This document shows positions 38,469-46,108 of a stretch of DNA of 51,862 nucleotides, piece after piece. Source of the DNA: JAHBNG01 sp039028975 (GTDB lineage Bacteria; Chloroflexota; Anaerolineae; Caldilineales; Caldilineaceae); the NCBI GenBank assembly GCA_039028975.1, contig JBCCHB010000125.1, forward strand, positions 1-51,862. Reading direction: 5' to 3'. The translations under genes and the position numbers were made by a program. Under the pieces are notes generated by a model. The model was given only the letters and a program-made list of their open reading frames with translations. It was not told where the DNA came from and did no database searches. Each line of letters opens with the position of its first letter. The stretch's first letter is position 1.

Positions 38469-38534
38469 TAACGCAAAAGTAGATATTTGCACCAAGCATT
38501 ACAAAGGGTTCATCAAACTTTTGGAGAAACTATA

Positions 38535-39527
38535 ATGGCCCAACAAGCCACGAAAGTAAGCCCCCAGCAGTCCCAATCGTCTGACCATCCCCCATTTCCT
38601 AACATGGTTTGGATCCCTGGGGGAGATTTCACAATGGGGTCCAATACCTTTTATCCTGAAGAACAGCCTGAGCGGCCGGTCAAAGTACGGGGTTTTTGGA
38701 TGGATACTCATCAGGTCACCAATCGCGATTTTGCACGTTTTGTTAAGGAGACAGGCTACGTTACGTACGCCGAACGTCAGCCTGACCCGGCCATGTATCC
38801 TGGTGCCTTGCCAGGAATGCTTGTTCCTGGCTCGCTGGTCTTCCAGAAGCCGAAAGGGCGAGTTCCCCTCTGGCGCCCCGAGGATTGGCGACAGTGGTGG
38901 GCCTTTATTCCTGGCGCAGATTGGCAGCATCCCCAAGGCCCCAAATCCACATTACGAAAGCTAAACAAACATCCAGTTGTTCATGTTGCTTATGAAGATG
39001 CAGAAGCGTATGCCAAATGGGCCGGGAAAACTCTGGCCACAGAGGCTCAATGGGAGTTTGCCGCCCGGGGTGGGTTAGAAAAATCCACCTACTCATGGGG
39101 CGATGAATTTGCGCCCAAAGGGAAGATGATGGCCAATACATGGCAGGGAGAATTCCCGTGGCAGAATCTAAAAGAGGATGGCTTCGAGACTACATCTCCT
39201 GTTGGCACCTTTGCACCCAATGGATACGGCCTTTATGACATGGCAGGCAATGTTTGGGAGTGGACCCAGGATTGGTTTCAAGCTCAACATGAAGCGCCTC
39301 GTAGCCCTTGCTGTGCGCCAGAAAATCCCCGTGGTGCGCGTAAAGAGGAGAGCTACGATCCTGCCCAACCTCATATCAAAATACCACGCAAGGTAATCAA
39401 AGGTGGCTCCCACCTCTGCGCGCCCAACTATTGCCTGCGCTATCGGCCCGCGGCCCGTTCACCAGAGATGATCGATAGTTCGGCTTGTCATTTGGGCTTT
39501 CGGTGTGTGGTGAACATGAAAGGCTGA
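38535..39527 (+). CDS. Formylglycine-generating enzyme (aerobic sulfatase activator)
   Basis: 330 aa from the ATG at 38,535, which has TTGGAGA seven bases upstream; a TTG-initiated frame 16 codons longer has no ribosome-binding site. The whole length is an FGE-sulfatase (SUMF1-type) domain: MVWIPGGDFTMGS, DTHQVTNRDFARFV, HPVVHVAYEDAEAYAKWAGK, TEAQWEFAARGG, YDMAGNVWEWTQDW, and the C-terminal GGSHLCAPNYCLRYRPAAR. The two Cys residues of that last motif (about C295 and C300) match the copper-binding active-site pair of genuine FGEs, unlike many Cys-less paralogues. It should oxidise the Cys of CxPxR sulfatase motifs to formylglycine using O2. No sulfatase gene is in the window. First gene of a likely three-gene operon. 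Confidence 0.93.
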   Translation: MAQQATKVSPQQSQSSDHPPFPNMVWIPGGDFTMGSNTFYPEEQPERPVKVRGFWMDTHQVTNRDFARFVKETGYVTYAERQPDPAMYPGALPGMLVPGSLVFQKPKGRVPLWRPEDWRQWWAFIPGADWQHPQGPKSTLRKLNKHPVVHVAYEDAEAYAKWAGKTLATEAQWEFAARGGLEKSTYSWGDEFAPKGKMMANTWQGEFPWQNLKEDGFETTSPVGTFAPNGYGLYDMAGNVWEWTQDWFQAQHEAPRSPCCAPENPRGARKEESYDPAQPHIKIPRKVIKGGSHLCAPNYCLRYRPAARSPEMIDSSACHLGFRCVVNMKG

Positions 39528-39543
39528 CCTTTAGGAATTTAGC

Positions 39544-40545
39544 ATGAATTATCGCTTGCTAGGCCGGACTGGTGTTCGCATCGCCCCATTAGCCCTGGGC
39601 ACTCAGAACTTTGGTCAACCAACAGCCGAAGATGAGGCGGACCGGATGATCCATCTGGCTCTCGATCAGGGCATTAACTTGATCGACACCAGCAATAGCT
39701 ACAATGGAGGCGAATCCGAACGGATTATTGGCAAGGCACTGGCGCGCAGTGGACGACGTCATAAAACATTGCTGGCTACCAAGGCCCACTATCCTACCGG
39801 CCCAGGCCCCAATGAACGAGGAAATTCTCGACTGCATCTGATACGTGCCTGCGAAGATTCGCTACGCCGATTGCAAACCGATTTCATCGATCTCTATCAA
39901 CTCCACCGCCCCTCACCAGAGATTCCTATTGAAGAGACATTGGGTGCGCTGACCGACTTGGTCCGTCAAGGAAAAGTCCGCTATATCGGCACCTCCACCA
40001 TGCCCGCGTGGCAGCAAATGGAAGCTGTGATGATGAGCGAGCTAAAGGGGTTGGCCCACTTTGTCTCTGAGCAGCCGCCCTACAACTTACTCGACCGTCG
40101 CATTGAGAATGAGACCATTCCTTTCTGCCTGAAATACAATAAAGCATTGCTCACCTGGTCTCCGTTGGCAATGGGGATTCTGATTGGACGGTACGCGGAT
40201 GCCAAGCGTTTTCCTGCTGACTCTCGGGCCAAGTTGGTGGGATCCATCTATGCAGAGCGGGTCACCAAGCGGGGGATTGACGTTGGCAATCGGTTTGTGA
40301 AATTAGCCCAAGACGCTGGCGTATCACCAGCCCAATTGGGGGTATTGTGGGTCAAAGAGCAAAGAGGCGTAACGGCCCCTCTTATTGGCCCCCGTACTGT
40401 AGAACAACTTGAACATTTTCTTCCCGTTTTAGAGATGAGTCTGGATGATGATCTCCGGGCGGCATGTGATGAACTGGTGCCCCCAGGTAGTGTCGCCGCG
40501 GATTTTCACAATACAGCTCCCTGGATGCAGATGACCGTTCCGTAG
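39544..40545 (+). CDS. Aldo/keto reductase
   Basis: 333 aa, 16 bases after the FGE stop. The classic (beta/alpha)8 AKR tetrad is visible: D48 and Y53 (NLIDTSNSYNGGESERIIG), K80 (LLATKAHY) and H121 (LYQLHRP). The C-terminal segment with LIGPRTVEQLE is the NADP-binding signature. The sequence resembles the YajO/Gfo-like AKR families acting on sugar aldehydes or ketones; the exact substrate is unknown. The operon with FGE and an epimerase-like protein points to carbohydrate processing. Confidence 0.92.
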   Translation: MNYRLLGRTGVRIAPLALGTQNFGQPTAEDEADRMIHLALDQGINLIDTSNSYNGGESERIIGKALARSGRRHKTLLATKAHYPTGPGPNERGNSRLHLIRACEDSLRRLQTDFIDLYQLHRPSPEIPIEETLGALTDLVRQGKVRYIGTSTMPAWQQMEAVMMSELKGLAHFVSEQPPYNLLDRRIENETIPFCLKYNKALLTWSPLAMGILIGRYADAKRFPADSRAKLVGSIYAERVTKRGIDVGNRFVKLAQDAGVSPAQLGVLWVKEQRGVTAPLIGPRTVEQLEHFLPVLEMSLDDDLRAACDELVPPGSVAADFHNTAPWMQMTVP

Positions 40546-40557
40546 GAAGCTATGCTT

Positions 40558-41439
40558 ATGATACTTGTTACTGGTGCAACCGGCATGACCGGTCAATTCG
40601 TTGTTCAAGAGCTTAACCGACGTAATATCCCCGTCCGCGTCCTTGTAAGAGAGGCCTCTGCAGATAAAGTCGATTCATTAGAGGCCGAGATTGTCATCGG
40701 AGACCTATCCGACTTTGCCAGCCTACACAGAGCGATGAGCGGAGTAGCGGGTGTGGCCCATGTAGCCTGCACTTTCACCGATTTTGCTATCGATGTAGGT
40801 GCAATGGGTGTTCTGCTTGACAATTGGCAGAATGGCCCCTTCATATTTGTCTCTAGCCTGGATGTCTACGGCGATACAAATAGCAACCCGATAACTGAAA
40901 ATCATCCGCTAAGCGAAAGCTACGGTGATTATGGGCGAGGTAAAGTCCTCTGTGAGCGAATGCTCATAGCAAAAGCCAGGGCCACTACACGTGCGGGCTA
41001 TTCCTGCCTACGTGCCCCCCACATCATCGGCCCTCACCCCAAGGGGCAACGCTTTATCAAGAAAGTGAATCAAGAAGAGGCAATATTGCTCCCCGGTGCC
41101 GATTTGGATGAGTGGTCTCACTATAGAGATGCGTGGATTGATGTCCGCGACCTAGCTTGGGTAGTTGCTGAGGTGCTGGAGAAGCCGACAGGTGGCCCGC
41201 TTAACGTACTTAGTGACCACTTTGTATGGCATGATCTATACGCTGAACTCATCCGGCTGATGGGCAGCAGTAGCCAGGTTGTTCATATGCCATTAGATGA
41301 GATCGATGAAAAGCAGTGGGAAAGCCTAAAGACCATGGCTCAAAGGTGGTATTTTGATAACAGCCAGCTCAAACAAGCTCTGGGATTTGAGCCAAAATAT
41401 ACCTTAGACCAAACCTTGGCCGATACAATTCGATTGTAA
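40558..41439 (+). CDS. NAD(P)-dependent epimerase/dehydratase-like (extended SDR)
   Basis: About 293 aa. AGGAAG fits the ATG at 40,558 better than the ATG two codons earlier (40,552). The Rossmann motif GATGMTG lies near the N-terminus; the active-site Ser follows FIFVSS and the YxxxK pair is YGRGK. This places it in the atypical/extended SDR group (NmrA or UDP-sugar epimerase-like). Residues 46-52 give the usual DLxD acidic pair. It lies 12 bases after the aldo/keto reductase. Acts on a nucleotide sugar or similar metabolite; substrate not identifiable. Confidence 0.85.
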   Translation: MILVTGATGMTGQFVVQELNRRNIPVRVLVREASADKVDSLEAEIVIGDLSDFASLHRAMSGVAGVAHVACTFTDFAIDVGAMGVLLDNWQNGPFIFVSSLDVYGDTNSNPITENHPLSESYGDYGRGKVLCERMLIAKARATTRAGYSCLRAPHIIGPHPKGQRFIKKVNQEEAILLPGADLDEWSHYRDAWIDVRDLAWVVAEVLEKPTGGPLNVLSDHFVWHDLYAELIRLMGSSSQVVHMPLDEIDEKQWESLKTMAQRWYFDNSQLKQALGFEPKYTLDQTLADTIRL

Positions 41440-41463
41440 CATCGTTGGTTTTTGTCTATAGGA

Positions 41464-41642
41464 GGCCAGAAAAAGCTTGCCCCAATCTTTATGGGGATGT
41501 CCTCTCTTTTCGAAATTTCAGGAGCAAGATTGGACAATATAGATATCCAGAAAAAGATTTTCCAGTCGCCCTTCGACAAGCTCAGGGGAAAACTGGAAAA
41601 TCTTTTTCTTAAAGACTATAGTTGGGAGAAGACTTTCTGGCC
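41464..41642 (+). repeat. MITE-like element with terminal inverted repeats, family B copy 3
   Basis: Starts GGCCAGAAAAAGCTTGCCCC and ends GGGAGAAGACTTTCTGGCC, giving about 20-base imperfect terminal inverted repeats. It is about 100 bases longer than the copies at 25,056 and 31,910. The extra DNA contains a perfect 18-base inverted repeat, AGAAAAAGATTTTCCAGT (41,549-41,566) with its complement at 41,592-41,609. The loop between holds CCCTTCGACAAGCTCAGG, a motif I recall as a dispersed repeat in other bacteria. No coding capacity. Confidence 0.7.
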
Positions 41643-41651
41643 AAGAAGATA

Positions 41652-42755
41652 TCAGCCGATTAAGTCACCGGGCATGGGCTGAAAGGGGACATCATATCCG
41701 AATGCCTGGGGTCCAACTACAGCCAGTGCATCGTGTGTCTTTAACTCTTTGGGAGCTGGCATGCCCAGGACAGCGACACGCAAGCCATAGCGCAACATCT
41801 CAGTTCCAATCGGTTCTCCGTCATCCAGATTTAAGATGGTAATCAGATCAGGTACGGTACAGACTATCTCGCCATTATGCCACGCTACCAGATTCTCGTT
41901 CTGGAAGACAATCTCCATCTGGTCATTGGGGTCGTTGAAGCTGACTAACTGGAGCTGACCTCTTGCAAAGCCCTGAACAGTGAGCCGCTCCACATCGGTA
42001 ATCTTTCCACGGAAGAGCACTCGCCCATGGCCGGCGGCTGCCACAGCTTCGGCTGGCTCAGCGCCTTGGCGTCTGGCATCCAAAACCACAGTACCCAGCT
42101 GATGAGCAAGAGACAGGGTGTTGCGTATGATGTGGTTCTTCATGGTGCGCCCATTCATCAAAGGCATGGCCAGCGCAGCACTTCCCCCCATCTCAATCGT
42201 CAGGACGCGCCCGTACTGTTCCGCCCGGAGGGGTGAATCAATCTCGTGGAAGATCACAACGTTGCCATGACAGTCGGCCAAAGCCATGGGGCTAGCAGAG
42301 ACACCACCGATAGAAAAGGTATCCATCTGCAATTCGGGAAAGGCCCGGCCCATGCCATCACCGTCTATTACTGGTAACCCCATCTGCAACCCACAGATCA
42401 AGGGTCGTAGCGCATTGGATCCACCAATCTCTCCACAGACCATGGCCACAAGTGGGGCTTGGATATGCTCCTCTAGTGCGCGAAGCGCGTTGACCATCTC
42501 TTGACCTTGGGGAAGCTTTTCGATGCTAACCGTTGGTGCCCCCATGCCACCAATAGCGCAGACGTACCCATCGTCAGGCACTTCATCCGCTGAAAGGATC
42601 TGGCAGCTGCTTCCTCGCTCGGTTAACTCTTGTTCCAGCCATATACGGCCCAGGTAGGTGTTGCCACCGCCTCCAGTTCCCAATACTCCTGCCCCAATGG
42701 CAACTGCGTGGGTGTCTGCTAACGTAATTTGAGTGATTGAAGATAGATTAGACAT
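41652..42755 (-). CDS. DUF917 family protein (S-Me-THD-like)
   Basis: About 367 aa from the ATG at 42,755; the frame opens earlier with GTG at 42,812, but those codons look non-conserved. Family signatures of DUF917 (PF06032-type): AIGAGVLGTGGGGNTYLG near the N-terminus, AIGGMGAPTVSIEKLP, CGEIGGSNALRPL, LPVIDGDGMGRAFPELQMDTF, and GGSAALAMPL. The family is linked to hydantoinase/S-methyl-thiohydantoin metabolism, and members often sit beside hydantoinase or permease genes; none is seen here. Cytoplasmic. Convergent with the SDR gene across the MITE-like element. Family certain, substrate unknown. Confidence 0.88.
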   Translation of the reverse strand: MSNLSSITQITLADTHAVAIGAGVLGTGGGGNTYLGRIWLEQELTERGSSCQILSADEVPDDGYVCAIGGMGAPTVSIEKLPQGQEMVNALRALEEHIQAPLVAMVCGEIGGSNALRPLICGLQMGLPVIDGDGMGRAFPELQMDTFSIGGVSASPMALADCHGNVVIFHEIDSPLRAEQYGRVLTIEMGGSAALAMPLMNGRTMKNHIIRNTLSLAHQLGTVVLDARRQGAEPAEAVAAAGHGRVLFRGKITDVERLTVQGFARGQLQLVSFNDPNDQMEIVFQNENLVAWHNGEIVCTVPDLITILNLDDGEPIGTEMLRYGLRVAVLGMPAPKELKTHDALAVVGPQAFGYDVPFQPMPGDLIG

Positions 42756-42870
42756 AATCGTATTTTGGACTGTGGGATGGTTACACTGGTAGTTATGGTC
42801 AAGTAGTACCACTAATCGAGAGACAAAATGCTATTTTATTCGGAGTTTGAGTGCAACGTACCGCCGTAAG

Positions 42871-43278
42871 CTACCTGTCTGTCTCTTGGACAAACTCGAC
42901 GATGTTCCCGTCAGGATCCTCAACCATGGCGATCTTTGTTCCGTGGCTTAGTTCTGTAACAGGTATGAAAACAGTCAATTCATCCTCGCCAAGTTTGGCC
43001 ATTAGCTTATCAACGTTGGGGACGAGTAGGGTCATGTATCGGTAGCCAGCCCTAGCAGCTATGTGGCTTGAATGTTGTTCAGGCGGACCTTGCTCCATCT
43101 CTACCAGCTTGATCAGAGAGTGACCGTGCTGGAGTTGTACCATTCGTCCTTTGCCAATGAGGGACGTTGTCAGCTCACCTATGACAGCAAGACCCATTCG
43201 ATCCCGATAGAAGTGAAGGGAACGTTCCATGTTGGTAACCACAATGCCAACGTCGACGGCTATTCGTGTTGGTTTCAT
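42871..43278 (-). CDS. VOC/glyoxalase-superfamily protein
   Basis: 135 aa single vicinal-oxygen-chelate domain: VGIVVTNMERSLHFYRDRMGL at the N-terminus, paired beta-alpha-beta-beta-beta halves, and EDPDGNIVEFVQ at the C-terminus with the metal-ligand Glu. Such proteins are glyoxalases, dioxygenases or antibiotic-binding proteins. The substrate cannot be told from sequence. It lies 115 bases upstream of the DUF917 gene on the same strand, so the two may be co-transcribed. Confidence 0.88.
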   Translation of the reverse strand: MKPTRIAVDVGIVVTNMERSLHFYRDRMGLAVIGELTTSLIGKGRMVQLQHGHSLIKLVEMEQGPPEQHSSHIAARAGYRYMTLLVPNVDKLMAKLGEDELTVFIPVTELSHGTKIAMVEDPDGNIVEFVQETDR

Positions 43279-43589
43279 ATAGACTACTATATCCTAGTTC
43301 TCGACTCTAGTGAAAATCAGGCATTCCTGAGAAGTGAGCATTCTTTGGAAAATGCCTGTCTCCCTTTATACTCAGCTTCGTTTGATAATGGTAATTTGGT
43401 CGTGTGGTCGGGCATCGGAAAACTACCGTTCTCAAAATGACCGCAGTATAATGTTATACTTAAACTCAATATCAGTAGACCGCAAAGTTGCTCCTGTGGC
43501 AAACGTAGCCCGTTCTCAAGCAAAATAGAGTCGGCTATTTTTCCCTTTGGAGATTTACACCCAATTGTACTAGAGCATAGCAAAATCAT
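43279..43589. promoter_or_regulatory. Divergent regulatory region of VOC and Nudix genes
   Basis: 311 bases without a gene. It contains the inverted repeat AGTATAA-TG-TTATACT (43,445-43,460), an operator-like dyad, and a small hairpin AAAATAG-agtcgg-CTATTTT (43,522-43,541) 48 bases before the first Nudix start. No consensus promoter is obvious. Confidence 0.4.
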
Positions 43590-44063
43590 ATGGCAAAATT
43601 TATCTATGGTGACCGAATTGGTAAGGAGGCCAAGCTACAGATTGGCAGCAGTGCCGTTTTATTTGACGAAACGGGTGAAAAAGTTCTGCTAACTCGTAGA
43701 GCCGACAACGGGCGCTGGTGTCTGCCCGGTGGCGGTATGGATCCAGGTGAGGAAATTGGCGAGACCTGCGTTCGCGAAGTCCTGGAAGAGACGGGCCTGG
43801 AGGTGCGAATCAAGAAGATGATTGGCGTCTATTCTAACCCTCACTATATTGTATGGTATGATCAGGGCAGTGGTGATAAAGTTCAAATTGTTTCCGTTCT
43901 ATTTGAGGTTGAGTTGCTTGGTGGTGAGCTAACCCTAAGTGATGAGACAACCGAGTTTGGCTATTTTTCGCGGGATGAGATAGACAGAATGGACCTGATT
44001 GACAACCATGTTACCCGTATTGATGACGCGTTTGCCCAGCAGGAAGCAGCTTTCATACACTAA
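43590..44063 (+). CDS. Nudix hydrolase (tandem copy 1)
   Basis: 157 aa with the full Nudix box at residues 48-70 (GGMDPGEEIGETCVREVLEETGL), matching GX5EX7REUXEEXGU with all metal-binding Glu residues. The first about 15 residues (FIYGDRIGKEAKLQIGSSA) precede the fold and are shared with the next gene. Hydrolyses a nucleoside diphosphate linked to another group; substrate unknown. About 70% similar to its neighbour, from which it is separated by five bases, a recent tandem duplication. First gene of a likely five-gene operon. The Shine-Dalgarno is weak. Confidence 0.92.
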   Translation: MAKFIYGDRIGKEAKLQIGSSAVLFDETGEKVLLTRRADNGRWCLPGGGMDPGEEIGETCVREVLEETGLEVRIKKMIGVYSNPHYIVWYDQGSGDKVQIVSVLFEVELLGGELTLSDETTEFGYFSRDEIDRMDLIDNHVTRIDDAFAQQEAAFIH

Positions 44064-44068
44064 ATATC

Positions 44069-44542
44069 ATGACTCAAATTATCTTCGGTGACCGCATCGC
44101 CAAAAACGCCAAAATTGGTGTCGGTAGTGTCGCAGCATTGTTTGACGAATCAGGTAAGAGACTCTTCCTGACCAAGCGCTCAGATAATGGCCTTTGGTGT
44201 CTCCCCGGCGGAGGCATGGAGCCAGGTGAAGAACTGGCCGAAACCTGCGTTCGCGAAGTCCTGGAAGAGACAGGATTGCACGTCAAGGTCAAACGGTTAA
44301 TTGGCATCTATTCTTCCCCGAATGTCATCATATGGTATGACACGGGCAGTGGAGATAAGGTCCAAGTCGTCTCGGCTATGTTTGAAGTCGAGCTTGTAGG
44401 TGGAGAGCTGACCGTAAGCTCTGAAACGACAGAATTTGGCTACTTTTTTCAGAACGAAATTGAAGACCTTACTTTAATGGAAAATCAACGCAACCGCGTC
44501 GCAGACGCGTTTGCAAAACAAGAGGCGGCTTATATACGATGA
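44069..44542 (+). CDS. Nudix hydrolase (tandem copy 2)
   Basis: 157 aa, exactly the same length as the preceding paralogue, with the Nudix box again at 48-70 (GGMEPGEELAETCVREVLEETGL). Differences concentrate in the C-terminal half, where substrate loops lie, so the two may have separated specificities. Its stop codon overlaps the start of the YihU-like gene as ATGA, indicating translational coupling. Confidence 0.92.
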   Translation: MTQIIFGDRIAKNAKIGVGSVAALFDESGKRLFLTKRSDNGLWCLPGGGMEPGEELAETCVREVLEETGLHVKVKRLIGIYSSPNVIIWYDTGSGDKVQVVSAMFEVELVGGELTVSSETTEFGYFFQNEIEDLTLMENQRNRVADAFAKQEAAYIR

Positions 44543-45426
44543 AGATTGCATTCATTGGACTAGGAACAATGGGTCTCCCCATGGCCCGCAACTGTATTGA
44601 AAATGGACACGACGTTGTTGGTTTTGATCTAAACTCGACTGCACTAGAAAATCACGTTGCCAATGGCGGAACGGTGGCCCAGACTGGTGCCGAGGCCGCA
44701 ACCGACGCAGACCTTATTGTCACCATGGTTCCTAATGCGTCCCACGTTCGTGCAGCCCTCTTTGAACCCGATGGTATACTCGATGGTATGGACTCTTCTG
44801 CCCTTGTCATTGAAATGTCAACCATCCACCCACTTGAATCAGACGGTATTCGTGAGAAAGCGGCCAGTCGTGGCTTTGCCCTAATAGATGGCCCAGTAGG
44901 TCGCACGTCCATGCACGCCCAGTCTGGCCAGCTATTGATTATGGCCGGTGGAACTAAGTCCCAAATCAAGCAAGCAGGTCCTGTCTTTGATTCTGTGGGA
45001 GACACGGTCATTGACTGTGGTGGCCCAGGAATGGGCATTCGCATGAAGATGATTAACAACTTCATGTCCATCGTCAACAACGTGGTGACTGCCGAAGCGC
45101 TTACCTTGGCCGAATCGATTGGTTTGGATGTAAACATGGCCGTTGACGTTATGTCCGGGACGGCGGCAGGCCAGGGCCATATGTCGACCACCTATCAGGC
45201 CAAGGCGCTTCAGGGTGATCTGACACCTGCATTCATGTTGGAGTTAGCCCACAAGGATTTGGGATTGGCCCTAGATTTGGCGGCTCAGGTTCAGGCTCCG
45301 GTTCCCATGGGTGCCGCCGCGCGTGAGATGTACACTATTGCACGCAGACAAGGGCGTGGCCAACAGGATTGGACGGCAATCTACGAGGGCATTCGCGAGC
45401 TAGCAGGTCTAGAGCATTCCAAATGA
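44539..45426 (+). CDS. YihU/SLA-reductase-like beta-hydroxyacid dehydrogenase
   Basis: 295 aa. NAD-binding GLGTMG at 7-12, conserved MSTIHPLE at 93-100, GPVGRTS at 118-124, catalytic K170 in GIRMKMINNFMS, and SGTAAGQGH near 206-214. From memory, the sequence follows Escherichia coli YihU (3-sulfolactaldehyde reductase) closely through GRTS, GGPGMGIR-K, LAHKDLG-ALD and GRGQQDW. It is therefore nearer the sulfolactaldehyde/succinic-semialdehyde reductase branch than generic 3-hydroxyisobutyrate dehydrogenases. Expected reaction: NADH-dependent reduction of an aldehyde such as sulfolactaldehyde. The rest of a sulfoglycolysis pathway is not in the window. It overlaps the second Nudix gene by four bases. 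Confidence 0.85.
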   Translation: MKIAFIGLGTMGLPMARNCIENGHDVVGFDLNSTALENHVANGGTVAQTGAEAATDADLIVTMVPNASHVRAALFEPDGILDGMDSSALVIEMSTIHPLESDGIREKAASRGFALIDGPVGRTSMHAQSGQLLIMAGGTKSQIKQAGPVFDSVGDTVIDCGGPGMGIRMKMINNFMSIVNNVVTAEALTLAESIGLDVNMAVDVMSGTAAGQGHMSTTYQAKALQGDLTPAFMLELAHKDLGLALDLAAQVQAPVPMGAAAREMYTIARRQGRGQQDWTAIYEGIRELAGLEHSK

Positions 45427-45459
45427 AAATCGAGCTGGGGGCCAATAGGCTATATCGGT

Positions 45460-46101
45460 ATGAAACCACCTGATATACCCAAAAAGCTGACGGCTGCAAA
45501 GCTAACAGACAGCTTCCTCCAGTCAGACGAAACCTACAGCCGCTTGACCTTTACTGGCGACCAGATTCAGCTTCAGGGCGTTGAGCATCTCGTTCTGAAG
45601 AAGACGCAGTTTCAGGGAGTGAGCTTAGACTATTCTGTGTTGTATGCGCCCAATCTGATCGATCTTCAAATGAGCCAGTGTAGTCTTGCTAATGCAAATT
45701 GTGAGCGGCTCATCGTTCGGCGTGCTGAGTTTGTTGGCTGTCGGCTTCTGGGCATGAACGTAACGGATGGCCATTTTCAGGACGTGACATTCCGCGATTG
45801 TGATATCCAGCTGGCCAGATTTCGCTTTTCAACATTTAGCACTGTTGTTTTTGAAGAATGTAATTTGCAAGAAGCGAATTTCCAAGGGGCTGATCTGTCG
45901 GGTGTGCACTTCAAAAAATGTACCTTGAACAACGCCGAGATGTCCCAAGCCACGCTACAAGGCACAGACTTTCGCACATCTATGATCGAGGGGGTTCGGG
46001 TCGGTCCGAAAGAAGTGGTTGGTGCAGTCGTAGATCACTTTCAGGCAGCATATATGGCAAGTTTGTTGGGATTGGTTATCAAAGGTGAAGATGAAGAGTA
46101 A
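45460..46101 (+). CDS. Pentapeptide-repeat protein
   Basis: 213 aa. After about 40 residues the sequence shows successive A(D/N)LXX-like pentapeptides (CSLANANCERL, FRDCDIQLARF, CNLQEANFQGADLSGVHF, CTLNNAEMSQATLQGTDF) forming a right-handed quadrilateral beta-helix of about six coils. A short helical C-terminus ends in charged residues. Such proteins are scaffolds or, rarely, gyrase protectors; nothing here points to gyrase. It lies 33 bases after the dehydrogenase and seven bases before the sulfatase-maturase gene, in the same operon. Confidence 0.85.
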   Translation: MKPPDIPKKLTAAKLTDSFLQSDETYSRLTFTGDQIQLQGVEHLVLKKTQFQGVSLDYSVLYAPNLIDLQMSQCSLANANCERLIVRRAEFVGCRLLGMNVTDGHFQDVTFRDCDIQLARFRFSTFSTVVFEECNLQEANFQGADLSGVHFKKCTLNNAEMSQATLQGTDFRTSMIEGVRVGPKEVVGAVVDHFQAAYMASLLGLVIKGEDEE

Positions 46102-46108
46102 TTAACAA

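Noticed and set aside
38487..38534. TTG start 16 codons upstream for the FGE
   Set aside because: The ATG at 38,535 has a well-spaced TTGGAGA, and the extra residues are not part of the FGE fold.
44652..45191. 179-codon minus-strand frame opposite the YihU-like gene
   Set aside because: The plus strand encodes a complete dehydrogenase with all motifs; the opposite frame has no features.
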